DNA of 64,000 bases from CAZQQN01 sp964595485 (GCA_964595485.1 CAZQQN010000009.1:21905-85904); one strand, 5' to 3'; numbered from the stretch's first letter, positions 17,278 through 26,052 are shown. Numbers and translations are program-made. The notes: generated by a model from the sequence alone, not told the origin.

Positions 17278-18745
17278 TCAAAACATGTTCAAAGAATTGT
17301 TCCAGATTCGCTTTACGCTTATTCATAACTTCCAGGGGTACTGAGCTAAAAACCTGGTTAACATTGCCCCCCTTGGATGTGCTTGCAACTACAGTATTAG
17401 GACCCTCCCATCCCTGAAGCTTGGCTAATTGGGCTTTGTAAAGCACTTTAGCGCTTTGCTTCGGGTAAAAAGGATCTACGGCTACCAGGAAATCGCTTGA
17501 CTGAAGGGTATCATAGTTATCAGCAGAAGGAGTTGGTTCCAATAGACTGTCTGGTGGAATTCTGGCCTGACCATCTGAGTTGACAGGGCGATCCATTGGT
17601 GAATAGCTAAATATATTGGAATTAGCACGTAAATCATTAGGGAATTCCGTTGATATGAGCAGTTTCCCATCTTTGTTCAGGAACTGCTGGAAAGCGGAAC
17701 CTGCGGCTTCGAGAAAAAGGTCACCTTCCACTTTACTATCATCGGTGTAAAGGAAAACTTTGTCATACAATTCAATCCGGAACCTGAAAACTGAATTCCA
17801 GAATTGAGGGGGATTAAAGTTATTATTGCCGTAATAGTTGATAAAATCAAAATTGCCGTAAACATTCCTTATTTTGGGCTTGAAAACATTACCCGTCTGA
17901 GGGGAAGAAGATGTGGCTCCCAAAACTAGCAAATCACTGGTTTTAGGCTTCACATAAAATTCGGTGGTATCGATGCCACTCCCTGAGCCAGCAATATCTT
18001 TTGCTTTTATATAAAATCGGTTTTTGGCACCTAAAACCAACCCTTGAATAGGCTTTTCCAGTTTTTCCGGCTGGATTCCCTTATAAACCGTACTTTCTAA
18101 TTCCCTGGCAGTTTGCCCCGGGTTTTTTGGTACCAATGTGGTAAAGCGGGTTGACGGATCGACCAAAAACCAGCGTCCATCATTGACTTTCAATAAAATA
18201 CTATCAATAGTGCCCCCCCCATCCGGATCAGTGGCAATCCATGAAACAGGGAAAACGGTATAGGCCGTATCGTCAGGCATTTCATTTACCTTGAACCTTG
18301 CTTCAGGAGGCCTGTTTTTTATTGGAATCGTTAGCTTAGCCGGATCAGGATCTTTATGGCCCTCATTATCAACGGCACGAACAAAAAATTCAATATTTTG
18401 CTGTTTGGAACCTTCTTTGATCCGGAAATTAAAAGTGCTATCCGTTTTTTGGGTAAAGAACCACTCATTAGCGTCAAAGGAAAGTTCATAACCTTTAACA
18501 AAACCATCTTTGTCAGTACCTGACCATTTAAGTTCAACAGTACTAGGCAAGCGATTTTCGCCTTCCCTGTCAATCGCGTGAAGGCTAATTTTTGAATCAG
18601 GCGGTTGGTTTTTTTTAGGATCCTGGTCTTTATTGCACCCTAATATCAAAAGGCAAAGAGACAAAAAAACCACGGATGTTATTTTAGCAACCCGCCCTTG
18701 ATCCAATAATGTCGTACTTTTTAAGTCAACCTGCCCCAAAATCAC
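17258..18745 (-). CDS. Exported lipoprotein with fibronectin-like repeats and a C-terminal alpha/beta domain
   Basis: A 495-residue protein starting with GTG at 18745; no in-frame ATG precedes the signal segment, and a TTG at residue 14 is an alternative start. The signal peptide ends LILGC. Two Ig/fibronectin-like repeats follow (about 50-155 and 155-260, each with a WSGTDKDG or WIATDPDG turn). The C-terminal half looks like a Rossmann/GATase1-like fold (KVFLYTDDS, KDGKLLISTEFP), but no catalytic Cys is evident. This is the first gene of the TBDR-PorV-like-propeller-PhoD unit and overlaps the TBDR start. I do not recognise the family; a surface scaffold for the receptor is a guess. Confidence 0.6.
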   Translation of the reverse strand: MILGQVDLKSTTLLDQGRVAKITSVVFLSLCLLILGCNKDQDPKKNQPPDSKISLHAIDREGENRLPSTVELKWSGTDKDGFVKGYELSFDANEWFFTQKTDSTFNFRIKEGSKQQNIEFFVRAVDNEGHKDPDPAKLTIPIKNRPPEARFKVNEMPDDTAYTVFPVSWIATDPDGGGTIDSILLKVNDGRWFLVDPSTRFTTLVPKNPGQTARELESTVYKGIQPEKLEKPIQGLVLGAKNRFYIKAKDIAGSGSGIDTTEFYVKPKTSDLLVLGATSSSPQTGNVFKPKIRNVYGNFDFINYYGNNNFNPPQFWNSVFRFRIELYDKVFLYTDDSKVEGDLFLEAAGSAFQQFLNKDGKLLISTEFPNDLRANSNIFSYSPMDRPVNSDGQARIPPDSLLEPTPSADNYDTLQSSDFLVAVDPFYPKQSAKVLYKAQLAKLQGWEGPNTVVASTSKGGNVNQVFSSVPLEVMNKRKANLEQFFEHVLNDAFDW

Positions 18746-18853
18746 CCCTTGATAAAAGATTTACGAATGTTGATCAACAGTCTTCTATTCACTGCAATAA
18801 AAGACCACTCATGGTAAAATACTGCTGCTCAAAAGCCTCATATAAAGCATGAA

Positions 18854-18874
18854 AGGGTAGCTTAACGCTACCCT
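18854..18874 (-). terminator. Rho-independent terminator of the T9SS cargo unit
   Basis: AGGGTAGC (18854-18861), loop TTAAC, GCTACCCT (18867-18874) gives a perfect 8-bp stem. On the minus strand it is followed by a T-containing tail (TTCATGCTTTAT). It lies 9 bases past the last T9SS gene and separates that unit from the PhoD unit. Confidence 0.6.
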
Positions 18875-18882
18875 CATTAACC

Positions 18883-21093
18883 TTATTCAACCATTATGCG
18901 CCTCTGATAGGTCTTGCCACTTTCCTGATCCCTTAATCGAATCACGTAAACTCCGGCATCAGCTTCTTGTAAATTTAAATGACTGGTCTTTGTATTTGCA
19001 GGCATTGCTTCGTGGTGAACTACGTTTCCGGTCATATCTATTACAGAGATAGTCATGGACCCGTCCAGTTGATTTTTATTAACTTGAATGGTCACTTTCC
19101 CTTCAGTTGGATTAGGGAATACATTGAGATCTGTTTCTTTCTCCAATATTACTTTTGAACTAGTATCCTGGTTATCATCATCTTCTCTAACACTATCACT
19201 GTAGTTATAAAAATCTTTATTACTGCGGGGAAGGGCTTTGTAATTGCTAAAACTGTAAACCAAAATGCCCTTTAGGCTATCCATTGAATTGCCCTTAGCA
19301 ACAGGTTTAGATTTGACATTAAGCTGACCAGCCGAATTAGCCCATTGCTCACTGTTGATATACGAGACATTATTGGAAGAGAAAACATTACTGGTGTTCC
19401 TTCCCGCCAAAATCCGCGTACCAGTGTTAGGATCAAACGTATCTACCCCAACCCGGTATTCACCAAAATTATCAGGTGCATCAGGGTTTGTATCTACCAC
19501 GTAGAGTTTACTGGTGTCAGAAGTCAAATTAACAAGCATGCCCTCATAAGGCTCATTGTCCATACCTGCCTGGCCTGAGGAGAAGTTAGCCGGATGCACA
19601 TCAGGAGCATTCACCTGAGTTTCCCCCATCCTTTTATTGACTTTAAAATTAGTAAGGACGGTCATACCGAAATTTTCCTCCACCTCACCAGTCACTTCAA
19701 TCTGTTCACCAGCATCAAGGGTAGAATCTAACTGATTAATCTTATTGGTAAGCTGAACGCCCGCATATTCCGATTGATTAGGCTCCTGGATAAAAATGGC
19801 ATTCAAATTATTCTTTTTACCATCATTAGTAGCAGTAACAACCCCTTCAACAGTAATTTCCTTTCCTTGATAAACTGAGGCATCACTAAAGAAAGGAGCA
19901 TCAATAAACGGGGTAAACTGAATGTCATAGATACTAAGTGGGTTGTCTTTGATCTTGTAAACCTCAGGTTGGCTATTATTCGGGACATCAGGAATTGTGT
20001 TCTCCAGCCCCTGGTTATCTTTTGCCTGGACGTAAAATTTAACCCATGTAATATTATTTTGACCTGGTATGGTCCCTTCATAAGTATCTCCTGAAGTATT
20101 CGTCATGGAAACCTTTGTGTAGTTATTGGCATTGATACCGGCCGCATAAAACAGGGAGGCTTCCTGAACACCATTGACATCGGTAATGGTAGCACTAACA
20201 GTGGCTTGCTCATTGTTATCGGGAACTAAGGGATTAACGCTGATGTCGGAGATGGTTGGCGGGGCGGCACCATAGTTGTAATGGGATGAATCAAATGGAT
20301 TAAGCTCATATCCCCTTGAACTGGCACCCGGGCAGTCGTTCAATGCATGCGTGATCACACCCTTGATGGAGTCGATTGATGTTCCAACACTGGGTGGTTG
20401 GAAATTCCCGGCTGTATCATTTTGAGGAGTTCTTTGGGCTAGGAATTGATCGGAAACATTCATGCGGCCGCCATTTGGTCCTTTTATATCAAAACTGTAC
20501 CGATCACCCGTAAAATTCTGAACGCTTACCACCGTGGCATTCTTAATCGTCACAAAAGAGCCTTCCCATTTCTCGCCAGTGGTTAACTTATTTTTGCGGT
20601 TCTGGTCATTAAGCACATCCACGGTGAGGTCCTTATTTTGAACCGGCTGGCCTTGCCCTATTAAATGAACGCTTTGCACATTGTTTCCTGTTAAAGGAAT
20701 AATTTCCGTTTCTCCGTCAAATTCCGTTATCTCACCGGTTATCATTACCGAATCACCAGCTACTAAATTTTGAATATCCACTGGTGACGTGGGGTCCGAA
20801 AAACCAAAAATATCAATGCCGGACCAGGGACCTTTACCCTGCTGAACCCAAATATTGCGAGACTCAGCTCCCTGGATACGAGACAAATCACCATCCATTA
20901 CAACAGTAGCCTTTATCACTACCGTGTCACCAGCCATTTTAGACTCTTCTTCACAATTGGCTAAATCACCTTGCGGGACTTTCTGGATTTTCTCAATAGA
21001 TACGGTGTCATAGGATTGGGCAAAAATCCCGGAAATACTTACCAATACCATGACTAAAAAACTGGCTAAACGTTTCATAATGCTTTCTTTCAT
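18883..21093 (-). CDS. T9SS-exported OB-fold/nuclease-associated protein
   Basis: A 736-residue secreted protein. The signal peptide fits best from a second ATG at 21078 (MKRLASFLVMVLVSISGIFAQ). Two OB-fold-like modules of the kind attached to secreted nucleases are seen, about 25-260 (VVIKATVVMDGDLSRIQG) and 385-625 (EITVEGVVTATNDGK, with FIQEPN). They flank an Ig-like module (about 275-375, PTISDISVNPLVPDNNEQATVSA). The C-terminal ~85 residues form a type A T9SS sorting domain (LNVFPNPTEGKVTIQV, GVYVIRLRD, RRIMVE). No nuclease active site is seen in this chain, so DNA binding or assisting the nuclease encoded two genes upstream is the inference. It is the last gene of a three-gene unit. Confidence 0.72.
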   Translation of the reverse strand: MKESIMKRLASFLVMVLVSISGIFAQSYDTVSIEKIQKVPQGDLANCEEESKMAGDTVVIKATVVMDGDLSRIQGAESRNIWVQQGKGPWSGIDIFGFSDPTSPVDIQNLVAGDSVMITGEITEFDGETEIIPLTGNNVQSVHLIGQGQPVQNKDLTVDVLNDQNRKNKLTTGEKWEGSFVTIKNATVVSVQNFTGDRYSFDIKGPNGGRMNVSDQFLAQRTPQNDTAGNFQPPSVGTSIDSIKGVITHALNDCPGASSRGYELNPFDSSHYNYGAAPPTISDISVNPLVPDNNEQATVSATITDVNGVQEASLFYAAGINANNYTKVSMTNTSGDTYEGTIPGQNNITWVKFYVQAKDNQGLENTIPDVPNNSQPEVYKIKDNPLSIYDIQFTPFIDAPFFSDASVYQGKEITVEGVVTATNDGKKNNLNAIFIQEPNQSEYAGVQLTNKINQLDSTLDAGEQIEVTGEVEENFGMTVLTNFKVNKRMGETQVNAPDVHPANFSSGQAGMDNEPYEGMLVNLTSDTSKLYVVDTNPDAPDNFGEYRVGVDTFDPNTGTRILAGRNTSNVFSSNNVSYINSEQWANSAGQLNVKSKPVAKGNSMDSLKGILVYSFSNYKALPRSNKDFYNYSDSVREDDDNQDTSSKVILEKETDLNVFPNPTEGKVTIQVNKNQLDGSMTISVIDMTGNVVHHEAMPANTKTSHLNLQEADAGVYVIRLRDQESGKTYQRRIMVE

Positions 21094-21120
21094 TTAATGC
21101 TTATCAAAATTTATAAACCC

Positions 21121-23205
21121 TTACTTAATAACAACGAACTTACTTTGATAACTTTCCCCGGTTTCCAGATCCTCAACTGAAAAAAGGTAGATACCCCTTG
21201 CAATGATTTGGTTAGCACTTGATAAAAGGTCCCAAGCATGCTCACCCCCTGAAAATTCAGTTTTATCCGGTTTGGAAAAACTTTTATACCATTTGATATC
21301 CTTGCCTTCATAATCCTGGGCATGCTTAAACTCATCAATCTTATCGCCTGCCGGATTGTATATGCGTACAATACACCTCTTTGGTAAATTCGCAAAAATA
21401 ATTTTCCGGTCTTCTTCAAAGCTGCTCTGCCCACGCCATTGGGCTGAAGCATAATAGGGATTGGGATAAACAAAGGGCTCATCTTCTTCCATGTTCTCGG
21501 TAGGGCGGGTTCCCGGAAAAACGTGTTTCGCATTGGCTACCTTACTGGATTCAAGGGATCGAAGGTCATTCTCCTCATCCCCTCTATCAAAAGCCGTTAC
21601 AGTAACCACATGTTGCCAGCCACTCTGAATATTATCAATCGTATACCGGTAATCATATTGAATCGTATCGTTAGGGAAAGTTTTGGGTTCTTCAAGCTTA
21701 ATAGGGTTAAAGCCTGTATTGAAAAAAACTTCATTGCCCTTCTTGTCAAATTCAGCAACGGGATCTAATGCCTCCTGGGCATTGATATCGGATGATAAAT
21801 CATAGCCAAACTGAGATTTGTATATGCGGTAACCTTCAAAATCTTTTTCCTGGGAAATAGGGTCAATCGTTTCTTCAGCATTATCAGACCAGTAAATTTC
21901 AATTTTACCCTCTTTAGCCTCGTAACGCGTATTGGGAATATCTGGTGGGGTTGGTAGAATATAGCGATCTATTTCGCCATTGTTGTTCAAATCTTCTTTT
22001 TCTTCTAATTGACCGTTAAAATTTCGATCTTCTCCATTGTAGGAACGTTGAGCCCAGGAGGCATTTTGGCGGAGCTTTGCCCTTTGAGCTCCTGTATTGG
22101 CACTAACAGGGTCACTTGTTTCGGCCATTTTACCACAAACAATGGCAAAAGCGACCGTCACGCTTTCTCCAGGTTTAAGATCACCAAGCGAACCGACCGA
22201 TAACATGTTAGACCGGTTGCTCGGTTGCTCTATCTCAGCTTTTACTTCAGACCATTCAAGGCTGGCATTGTTATTTAAACCCCTGGTCATTTTGCGGTAC
22301 CTGGCTTGATCAGAGCCGGGAGAAAAATAAATAGGGTCTGAAGAATTTTGGAACTGCCAGGTTTGGAAATGGGCTTTCATATTATCGGTAATGTCCGGGT
22401 GAAGGAATTCATCACCCCGTTCAGCACCTAAAAACTTCAGCCCGATATAGCTCTTGGTGTAAGCCGTATCACCTGATGCATCAAATTCGTAGGCCATTTG
22501 AAGGGAATCAATGTAACCATTACCGCCTTTGTTGTAAAATGGGGAACCACCTGGTGGCGTGATATTCACATTCCGCACAACGCCATCCATCCAGTAACCG
22601 GTGTGTAGGCTATCCAAAACCTGGTCTCCGGTGTTTTTAATCTCAAAATTCAGGATGACAAAGAAATTGGCGAAATTGAAATTCCAGTTGTATGTTTCAT
22701 AGTTTACGGTTATCCCTAAAGGATCTTCATGATCAGATATCCTTATTTCTGTGCCAGGAACACGCCTATTGGCATCAGTAAACCGGGCAACAAAATCCTC
22801 ATGAGAAACAGCTTTTGGGCTATAATTCGGGTTATCAACTAAGCTTGACCGTTCCACCAAACCCGAACCCGGTTCGGCTGAAAATTCAAAACCTGACTTA
22901 CCAGTTGAGTAGCCTGAGGGATCATCAACTGCCCCGGTACTAACATCCGATTGCCCTTCAACAATAGCGCCCACCCAAAGTCCGCCATCAAAAAGGTGCT
23001 CAATGCCCGAACCTTTAGGATATTCACAGGAGGGGAAACCCTGAACCTGGTAACTACCACTGAATCCATTACCGATCATACCAAGGTTATTGATAGTCAT
23101 AGCAAGGTTAGAGGCAGATGTCACCTTTTCCTCAAAGGAATTTTGCGCATTTGTTGAGCTAAAAAAGCAGGTTAAAAAAGCTGTGATAAGCAGTAAACGG
23201 TACAA
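21121..23205 (-). CDS. Large exported protein with T9SS/FlgD-like C-terminal domain
   Basis: A 694-residue secreted protein starting with TTG (an in-frame stop lies just upstream and no ATG is available). The signal peptide is MYRLLLITAFLTCFFSSTNAQ. The long N-terminal region (about 25-400) has beta-strand character and phrases such as GGLWVGAIVEG, seen in uncharacterised secreted Bacteroidota proteins. A calcium-loop-like acidic stretch follows (about 395-420, DRNFNGQLEEKEDLNNNGEID), then a fibronectin-like module and a C-terminal sorting-type domain (FVYPNPYYAS, RGIYLFSVED, SKFVVIK). No enzymatic motif is recognised. It sits between the nuclease gene and the OB-fold protein gene in one minus-strand unit, so it is probably cargo with a shared purpose. 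Confidence 0.65.
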   Translation of the reverse strand: MYRLLLITAFLTCFFSSTNAQNSFEEKVTSASNLAMTINNLGMIGNGFSGSYQVQGFPSCEYPKGSGIEHLFDGGLWVGAIVEGQSDVSTGAVDDPSGYSTGKSGFEFSAEPGSGLVERSSLVDNPNYSPKAVSHEDFVARFTDANRRVPGTEIRISDHEDPLGITVNYETYNWNFNFANFFVILNFEIKNTGDQVLDSLHTGYWMDGVVRNVNITPPGGSPFYNKGGNGYIDSLQMAYEFDASGDTAYTKSYIGLKFLGAERGDEFLHPDITDNMKAHFQTWQFQNSSDPIYFSPGSDQARYRKMTRGLNNNASLEWSEVKAEIEQPSNRSNMLSVGSLGDLKPGESVTVAFAIVCGKMAETSDPVSANTGAQRAKLRQNASWAQRSYNGEDRNFNGQLEEKEDLNNNGEIDRYILPTPPDIPNTRYEAKEGKIEIYWSDNAEETIDPISQEKDFEGYRIYKSQFGYDLSSDINAQEALDPVAEFDKKGNEVFFNTGFNPIKLEEPKTFPNDTIQYDYRYTIDNIQSGWQHVVTVTAFDRGDEENDLRSLESSKVANAKHVFPGTRPTENMEEDEPFVYPNPYYASAQWRGQSSFEEDRKIIFANLPKRCIVRIYNPAGDKIDEFKHAQDYEGKDIKWYKSFSKPDKTEFSGGEHAWDLLSSANQIIARGIYLFSVEDLETGESYQSKFVVIK

Positions 23206-23266
23206 ATGACTTCTATTTTAAAAGGCAAAAATCGTCATAGGATTACCCATTCCAATCCAACCCTTA

Positions 23267-24550
23267 TTATCTTTTTATTAACTTATGCCTCGCCCGATCT
23301 CCGTTGGGTTTTGTTATAGTTAAGAAATAAATACCAGGTTTTAATCCGTTTGTTTCTACAGTGGTAGCATTGCCTTCTTTTTCCTGATCAAGGATCCTTT
23401 CTCCTGTGACACTTCTTAATTCTAAGTGGTAAGAAGACGTAGTGGTGCCTTCCCAATTAATTTCTAAAGTATTATTGAAGGGATTCGGTTTTACAAGGCT
23501 TTTCAATGATGCAGAAGTCGATTGTTCAAAGGAAGAAGAGGAAGGTTGATCAACTACCAGATTTAAGGTAACAGGCAAGTGATCGGACATCTTTTTCAGG
23601 GCATTGGCTAACGATGCAGAAACCGCTTGGTTGGAAGGGGAGGTAATAGATTGGTTAAATCGGTTACCATCCTGTCCAATGGTTTCATAGGAACCCTTTT
23701 CATAATAGAGGGGTGCTTTATCATTCATAGAAGGCTTATCAAGTAAGATAAAGTCAAAGCGATCATCCATACCGCCTGGTACACCACAATCACCAATATC
23801 ACTATCCCGGGTCGATTGGGTGTGGTAGTCACTAAAGTTGGAATTTTTTCGCCATGAGCCCGGCTTTTCCAACGGATCCCCGAAATTAACAGGGGCATTT
23901 GACCCGGGGCTTATTAGGTTTTGGTAAGCCGGATCATTGCTGCTACTAATATTGAAGTCACCGGTGGCTATGTGATAACCCCCATAGTCTTTTTCTGCCA
24001 GGTGATCCATCATATTTTGGGTCATGGCATCCCTTGTAGACTTGTCACTTTGATCATCGCCGGCTTTTAGATGCATGGTGCTGGTATTTAAGAAAACGGT
24101 ATCAACAGATCCGTCAGCAAGATCCGGGTTTTTGTAAAAAAGCCGGTAGTGATTGATATCCCTCAATTGGGTGTTGGATACGGTTTGACTTGCCAGCCCC
24201 AGTTTTTCACTGTTGTAGAAAAGCATGTTAACAATATTGCTGATGCCATTCTTATTGGTGAATTCAGCTTTTTTATATGCATCAGAGCTCACGCGGTTTA
24301 GCACCTTATTCTGAATACGCCCCGCGTAGGTTTTATCAGCAGCTAATTCATTTACAGTAAGAATATCCGGCCTATATTGCTTAAAAATTTCCCGGAAATG
24401 CTTATTTTCATTGTCTTTACTACAATTAGGGTCTCCATATTTGAGAATGTTATAGTGCATAACTTTGAGGGTATCCTGCCCCTTGGATGGCAATGAGGTG
24501 AGTAATATCAAGATAAAAACTGTAAAAAATTGGGGTAATTTTTTTTCCAT
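23267..24550 (-). CDS. T9SS-exported endonuclease/exonuclease/phosphatase-fold enzyme
   Basis: A 427-residue secreted enzyme. The signal peptide (about 1-24, ending LPSKGQ) is followed by an EEP domain (about 28-335). The DNase I-like landmarks are LKVMHYNILKYG (metal-binding Asn), LTVNELA (catalytic Glu), TSTMHLKAGDD, HIATGDFNISSS (Asp and Asn), DDRFDFILL and SDHLPVTLNL (terminal Asp-His pair). The last ~75 residues form a type A T9SS domain (LVKPNPFNNTLEINW, GIYFLTITK). EEP enzymes cut nucleic acids or phosphoesters, so extracellular DNA degradation is likely; a phospholipase-type or sugar-phosphate activity is not excluded. It is the first gene of its unit, divergent from the porin-pst unit, with likely Pho boxes upstream. 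Confidence 0.82.
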   Translation of the reverse strand: MEKKLPQFFTVFILILLTSLPSKGQDTLKVMHYNILKYGDPNCSKDNENKHFREIFKQYRPDILTVNELAADKTYAGRIQNKVLNRVSSDAYKKAEFTNKNGISNIVNMLFYNSEKLGLASQTVSNTQLRDINHYRLFYKNPDLADGSVDTVFLNTSTMHLKAGDDQSDKSTRDAMTQNMMDHLAEKDYGGYHIATGDFNISSSNDPAYQNLISPGSNAPVNFGDPLEKPGSWRKNSNFSDYHTQSTRDSDIGDCGVPGGMDDRFDFILLDKPSMNDKAPLYYEKGSYETIGQDGNRFNQSITSPSNQAVSASLANALKKMSDHLPVTLNLVVDQPSSSSFEQSTSASLKSLVKPNPFNNTLEINWEGTTTSSYHLELRSVTGERILDQEKEGNATTVETNGLKPGIYFLTITKPNGDRARHKLIKR

Positions 24551-24574
24551 ATGTTTTGGTTAAGATTAAGGCAG

Positions 24575-24582
24575 CAAATTTA
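24575..24582 (-). promoter_or_regulatory. -7 promoter element of the T9SS nuclease unit
   Basis: TAAATTTG on the minus strand matches TAnnTTTG and lies 24 bases before the nuclease ATG. No TTG occurs 17-23 bases upstream (the nearest is 28 away), as expected for an activator-dependent promoter. Confidence 0.4.
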
Positions 24583-24623
24583 CAAAAGGGTATTCCCATT
24601 TTTTTAGTTGCAAGCCAATAAAT

Positions 24624-24642
24624 TATTAACATAATGTTAATA
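24624..24642. promoter_or_regulatory. Symmetric putative Pho box in the divergent nuclease/porin region
   Basis: TTAACATAATGTTAA (24626-24640) is a perfect palindrome around a central base. It reads as two 11-bp-spaced repeats on both strands: TTAACA then TTAATA on the plus strand (24626 and 24637), and TTAACA then TTAATA on the minus strand (from 24640 and 24629). It could therefore serve both diverging units. Confidence 0.5.
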
Positions 24643-24716
24643 CGCCCTAAGGCCCAATGATGCTACGATTAACGATTATATGCCTATTTCAAGCCTTTGA
24701 AAACATGCCTGAAAGT

Positions 24717-24738
24717 TTAATATTTGCTTAACATTTTC
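24717..24738 (+). promoter_or_regulatory. Putative Pho box before the porin-pst unit
   Basis: TTAATA (24717-24722) and TTAACA (24728-24733) are exactly 11 bp apart in plus orientation. A TAATTTTG element matching TAnnTTTG lies at 24754-24761, 15 bases past the second repeat, with no -33 TTG at the normal distance. A PhoB-type activator replacing the -33 contact is a reasonable inference. Confidence 0.5.
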
Positions 24739-24758
24739 ACCATTTAAAAAGCCTAATT

Positions 24759-26027
24759 TTGTCTTGTTTCCTGTTTGAAAACCAACTATTAAGAGATTTA
24801 ACAACCCTTTTAAAAACTTTAGTAGGAGTTCTAATTTTGGTTTGGTTATCATGTATCCAAGCAAAAGGACAAGAAAAAGCCAATGATTTCAGGGTTTACT
24901 GGGACAATGGTTTGGAAATGGCCACCAAAAATGATGAAGTGACCTTATCAATGGGGGGGAGAATTCAGCAAGACTGGGCATATATCAATAGAAACAGGGA
25001 ATTAGCCAATAGCTTTGGAGAAGATGACAGGTATGCTACAGGTTTTCGAAGACTGCGTTTATTCCAGGAAGGATCTGTTGGCAAAAACTTTAATTACAAG
25101 TTGCAATTGGATTTTGCCGGGGGAAGTGCTGCTGTCAAAGATGTTTTTATCCATCTTTCAGAGATCCCGGTTGTTGGTAACGTTCGGGTAGGTCATCAAA
25201 AAGAGTTTTTTAGTATGGAACAAATTGCCAGCAGTAATGATGTGGTATTCATGGAGCGCTCGCTGGGTGATTTGTTCATACCAACCCGAAATCCCGGGTT
25301 AACTATTTTTGATCATTACCATGGGGGCCGTTTAACATGGGGAGCTGGCATTCACAGGGAAGCTGATGGTTTTGGCATCCCCAAGCAAACGGAACAGGGC
25401 AATTTCCTATTAACAGGACGGATTGCTGGTATACCCTGGCAGCAAGATGATACCCATTTACTAGCAATTGGTTCCGCTATTTCAAGAAGAGACCCGGATA
25501 ACAACCTGGTAAATTTTCAAACTAAGCCTGAAAGTAGCTTAGCGGAACCTTATGTTAATAGCGGCACCATTCGCAATGTATCGAAGAACCTGGTCAGTAA
25601 TCATAGTTTAACAACCGTTTACGGGCCGTTATCGATTCAGGGTGAGTACATGGCTGCACGCCCTTTCAGTTCAATTAGCAATACCAATATGTTGTTCAGG
25701 GGATATTATGGCCAGGTTAGTTTTTTCCTTACAGGGGATTCCCGGAATTATAACCCGCAAGATGGAAGTTTTGATGGTACCATTCCGGATAATGATTTCA
25801 ATCTTAGCAAAGAACAAGGGACAGGTGCTATAGAAATAGCGCTGCGTTATTCAACCCTGGATTTGGATGACCAATTCAATAATGGTGAAGAAATAACCGA
25901 TATAACGGCTGGCATGAACTGGTATTTGAACCCAAACAGTCGTATTATGCTTAATTACGTTCTGGCTGACCCTAAGGGCCCCCGCAAAAGCGATATTTTT
26001 CAAACCAGATTTCAAGTAACTTTTTAA
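24759..26027 (+). CDS. Phosphate-selective porin, OprO/OprP family
   Basis: A 422-residue outer-membrane porin with a hydrophobic segment ending QAKGQ. The body matches the porin O/P family: MGGRIQQDWAYINR near residue 67, FRRLRLFQEGSVGKNFNYKLQLDFAGG and FIHLSEIPVVGNVRVGHQKEFFSME. It ends in a strand with terminal Phe (RFQVTF). Members form trimeric channels favouring phosphate or polyphosphate. The start is uncertain: the only usable upstream codon is TTG at 24759, which overlaps a -7-like TAATTTTG, so either the transcript is nearly leaderless or initiation differs. Only 25 bases separate it from pstS, indicating one porin-pst transcript. Confidence 0.82.
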   Translation: MSCFLFENQLLRDLTTLLKTLVGVLILVWLSCIQAKGQEKANDFRVYWDNGLEMATKNDEVTLSMGGRIQQDWAYINRNRELANSFGEDDRYATGFRRLRLFQEGSVGKNFNYKLQLDFAGGSAAVKDVFIHLSEIPVVGNVRVGHQKEFFSMEQIASSNDVVFMERSLGDLFIPTRNPGLTIFDHYHGGRLTWGAGIHREADGFGIPKQTEQGNFLLTGRIAGIPWQQDDTHLLAIGSAISRRDPDNNLVNFQTKPESSLAEPYVNSGTIRNVSKNLVSNHSLTTVYGPLSIQGEYMAARPFSSISNTNMLFRGYYGQVSFFLTGDSRNYNPQDGSFDGTIPDNDFNLSKEQGTGAIEIALRYSTLDLDDQFNNGEEITDITAGMNWYLNPNSRIMLNYVLADPKGPRKSDIFQTRFQVTF

Positions 26028-26052
26028 ATAAAAACCTAAAGTTAAAACTTTT

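Noticed and set aside
18746..18882. A Pho box before the five-gene PhoD unit
   Set aside because: Only TCAACA on the minus strand is close to the consensus and it has no partner 11 bp away, so no box is claimed.
24832..24839. Second TAATTTTG as a promoter inside the porin gene
   Set aside because: It lies within the signal-peptide coding region and has no partner element; it arises from the codons for hydrophobic residues.
24851..24853. ATG at 24851 as the porin start
   Set aside because: It is out of frame with the conserved porin sequence.
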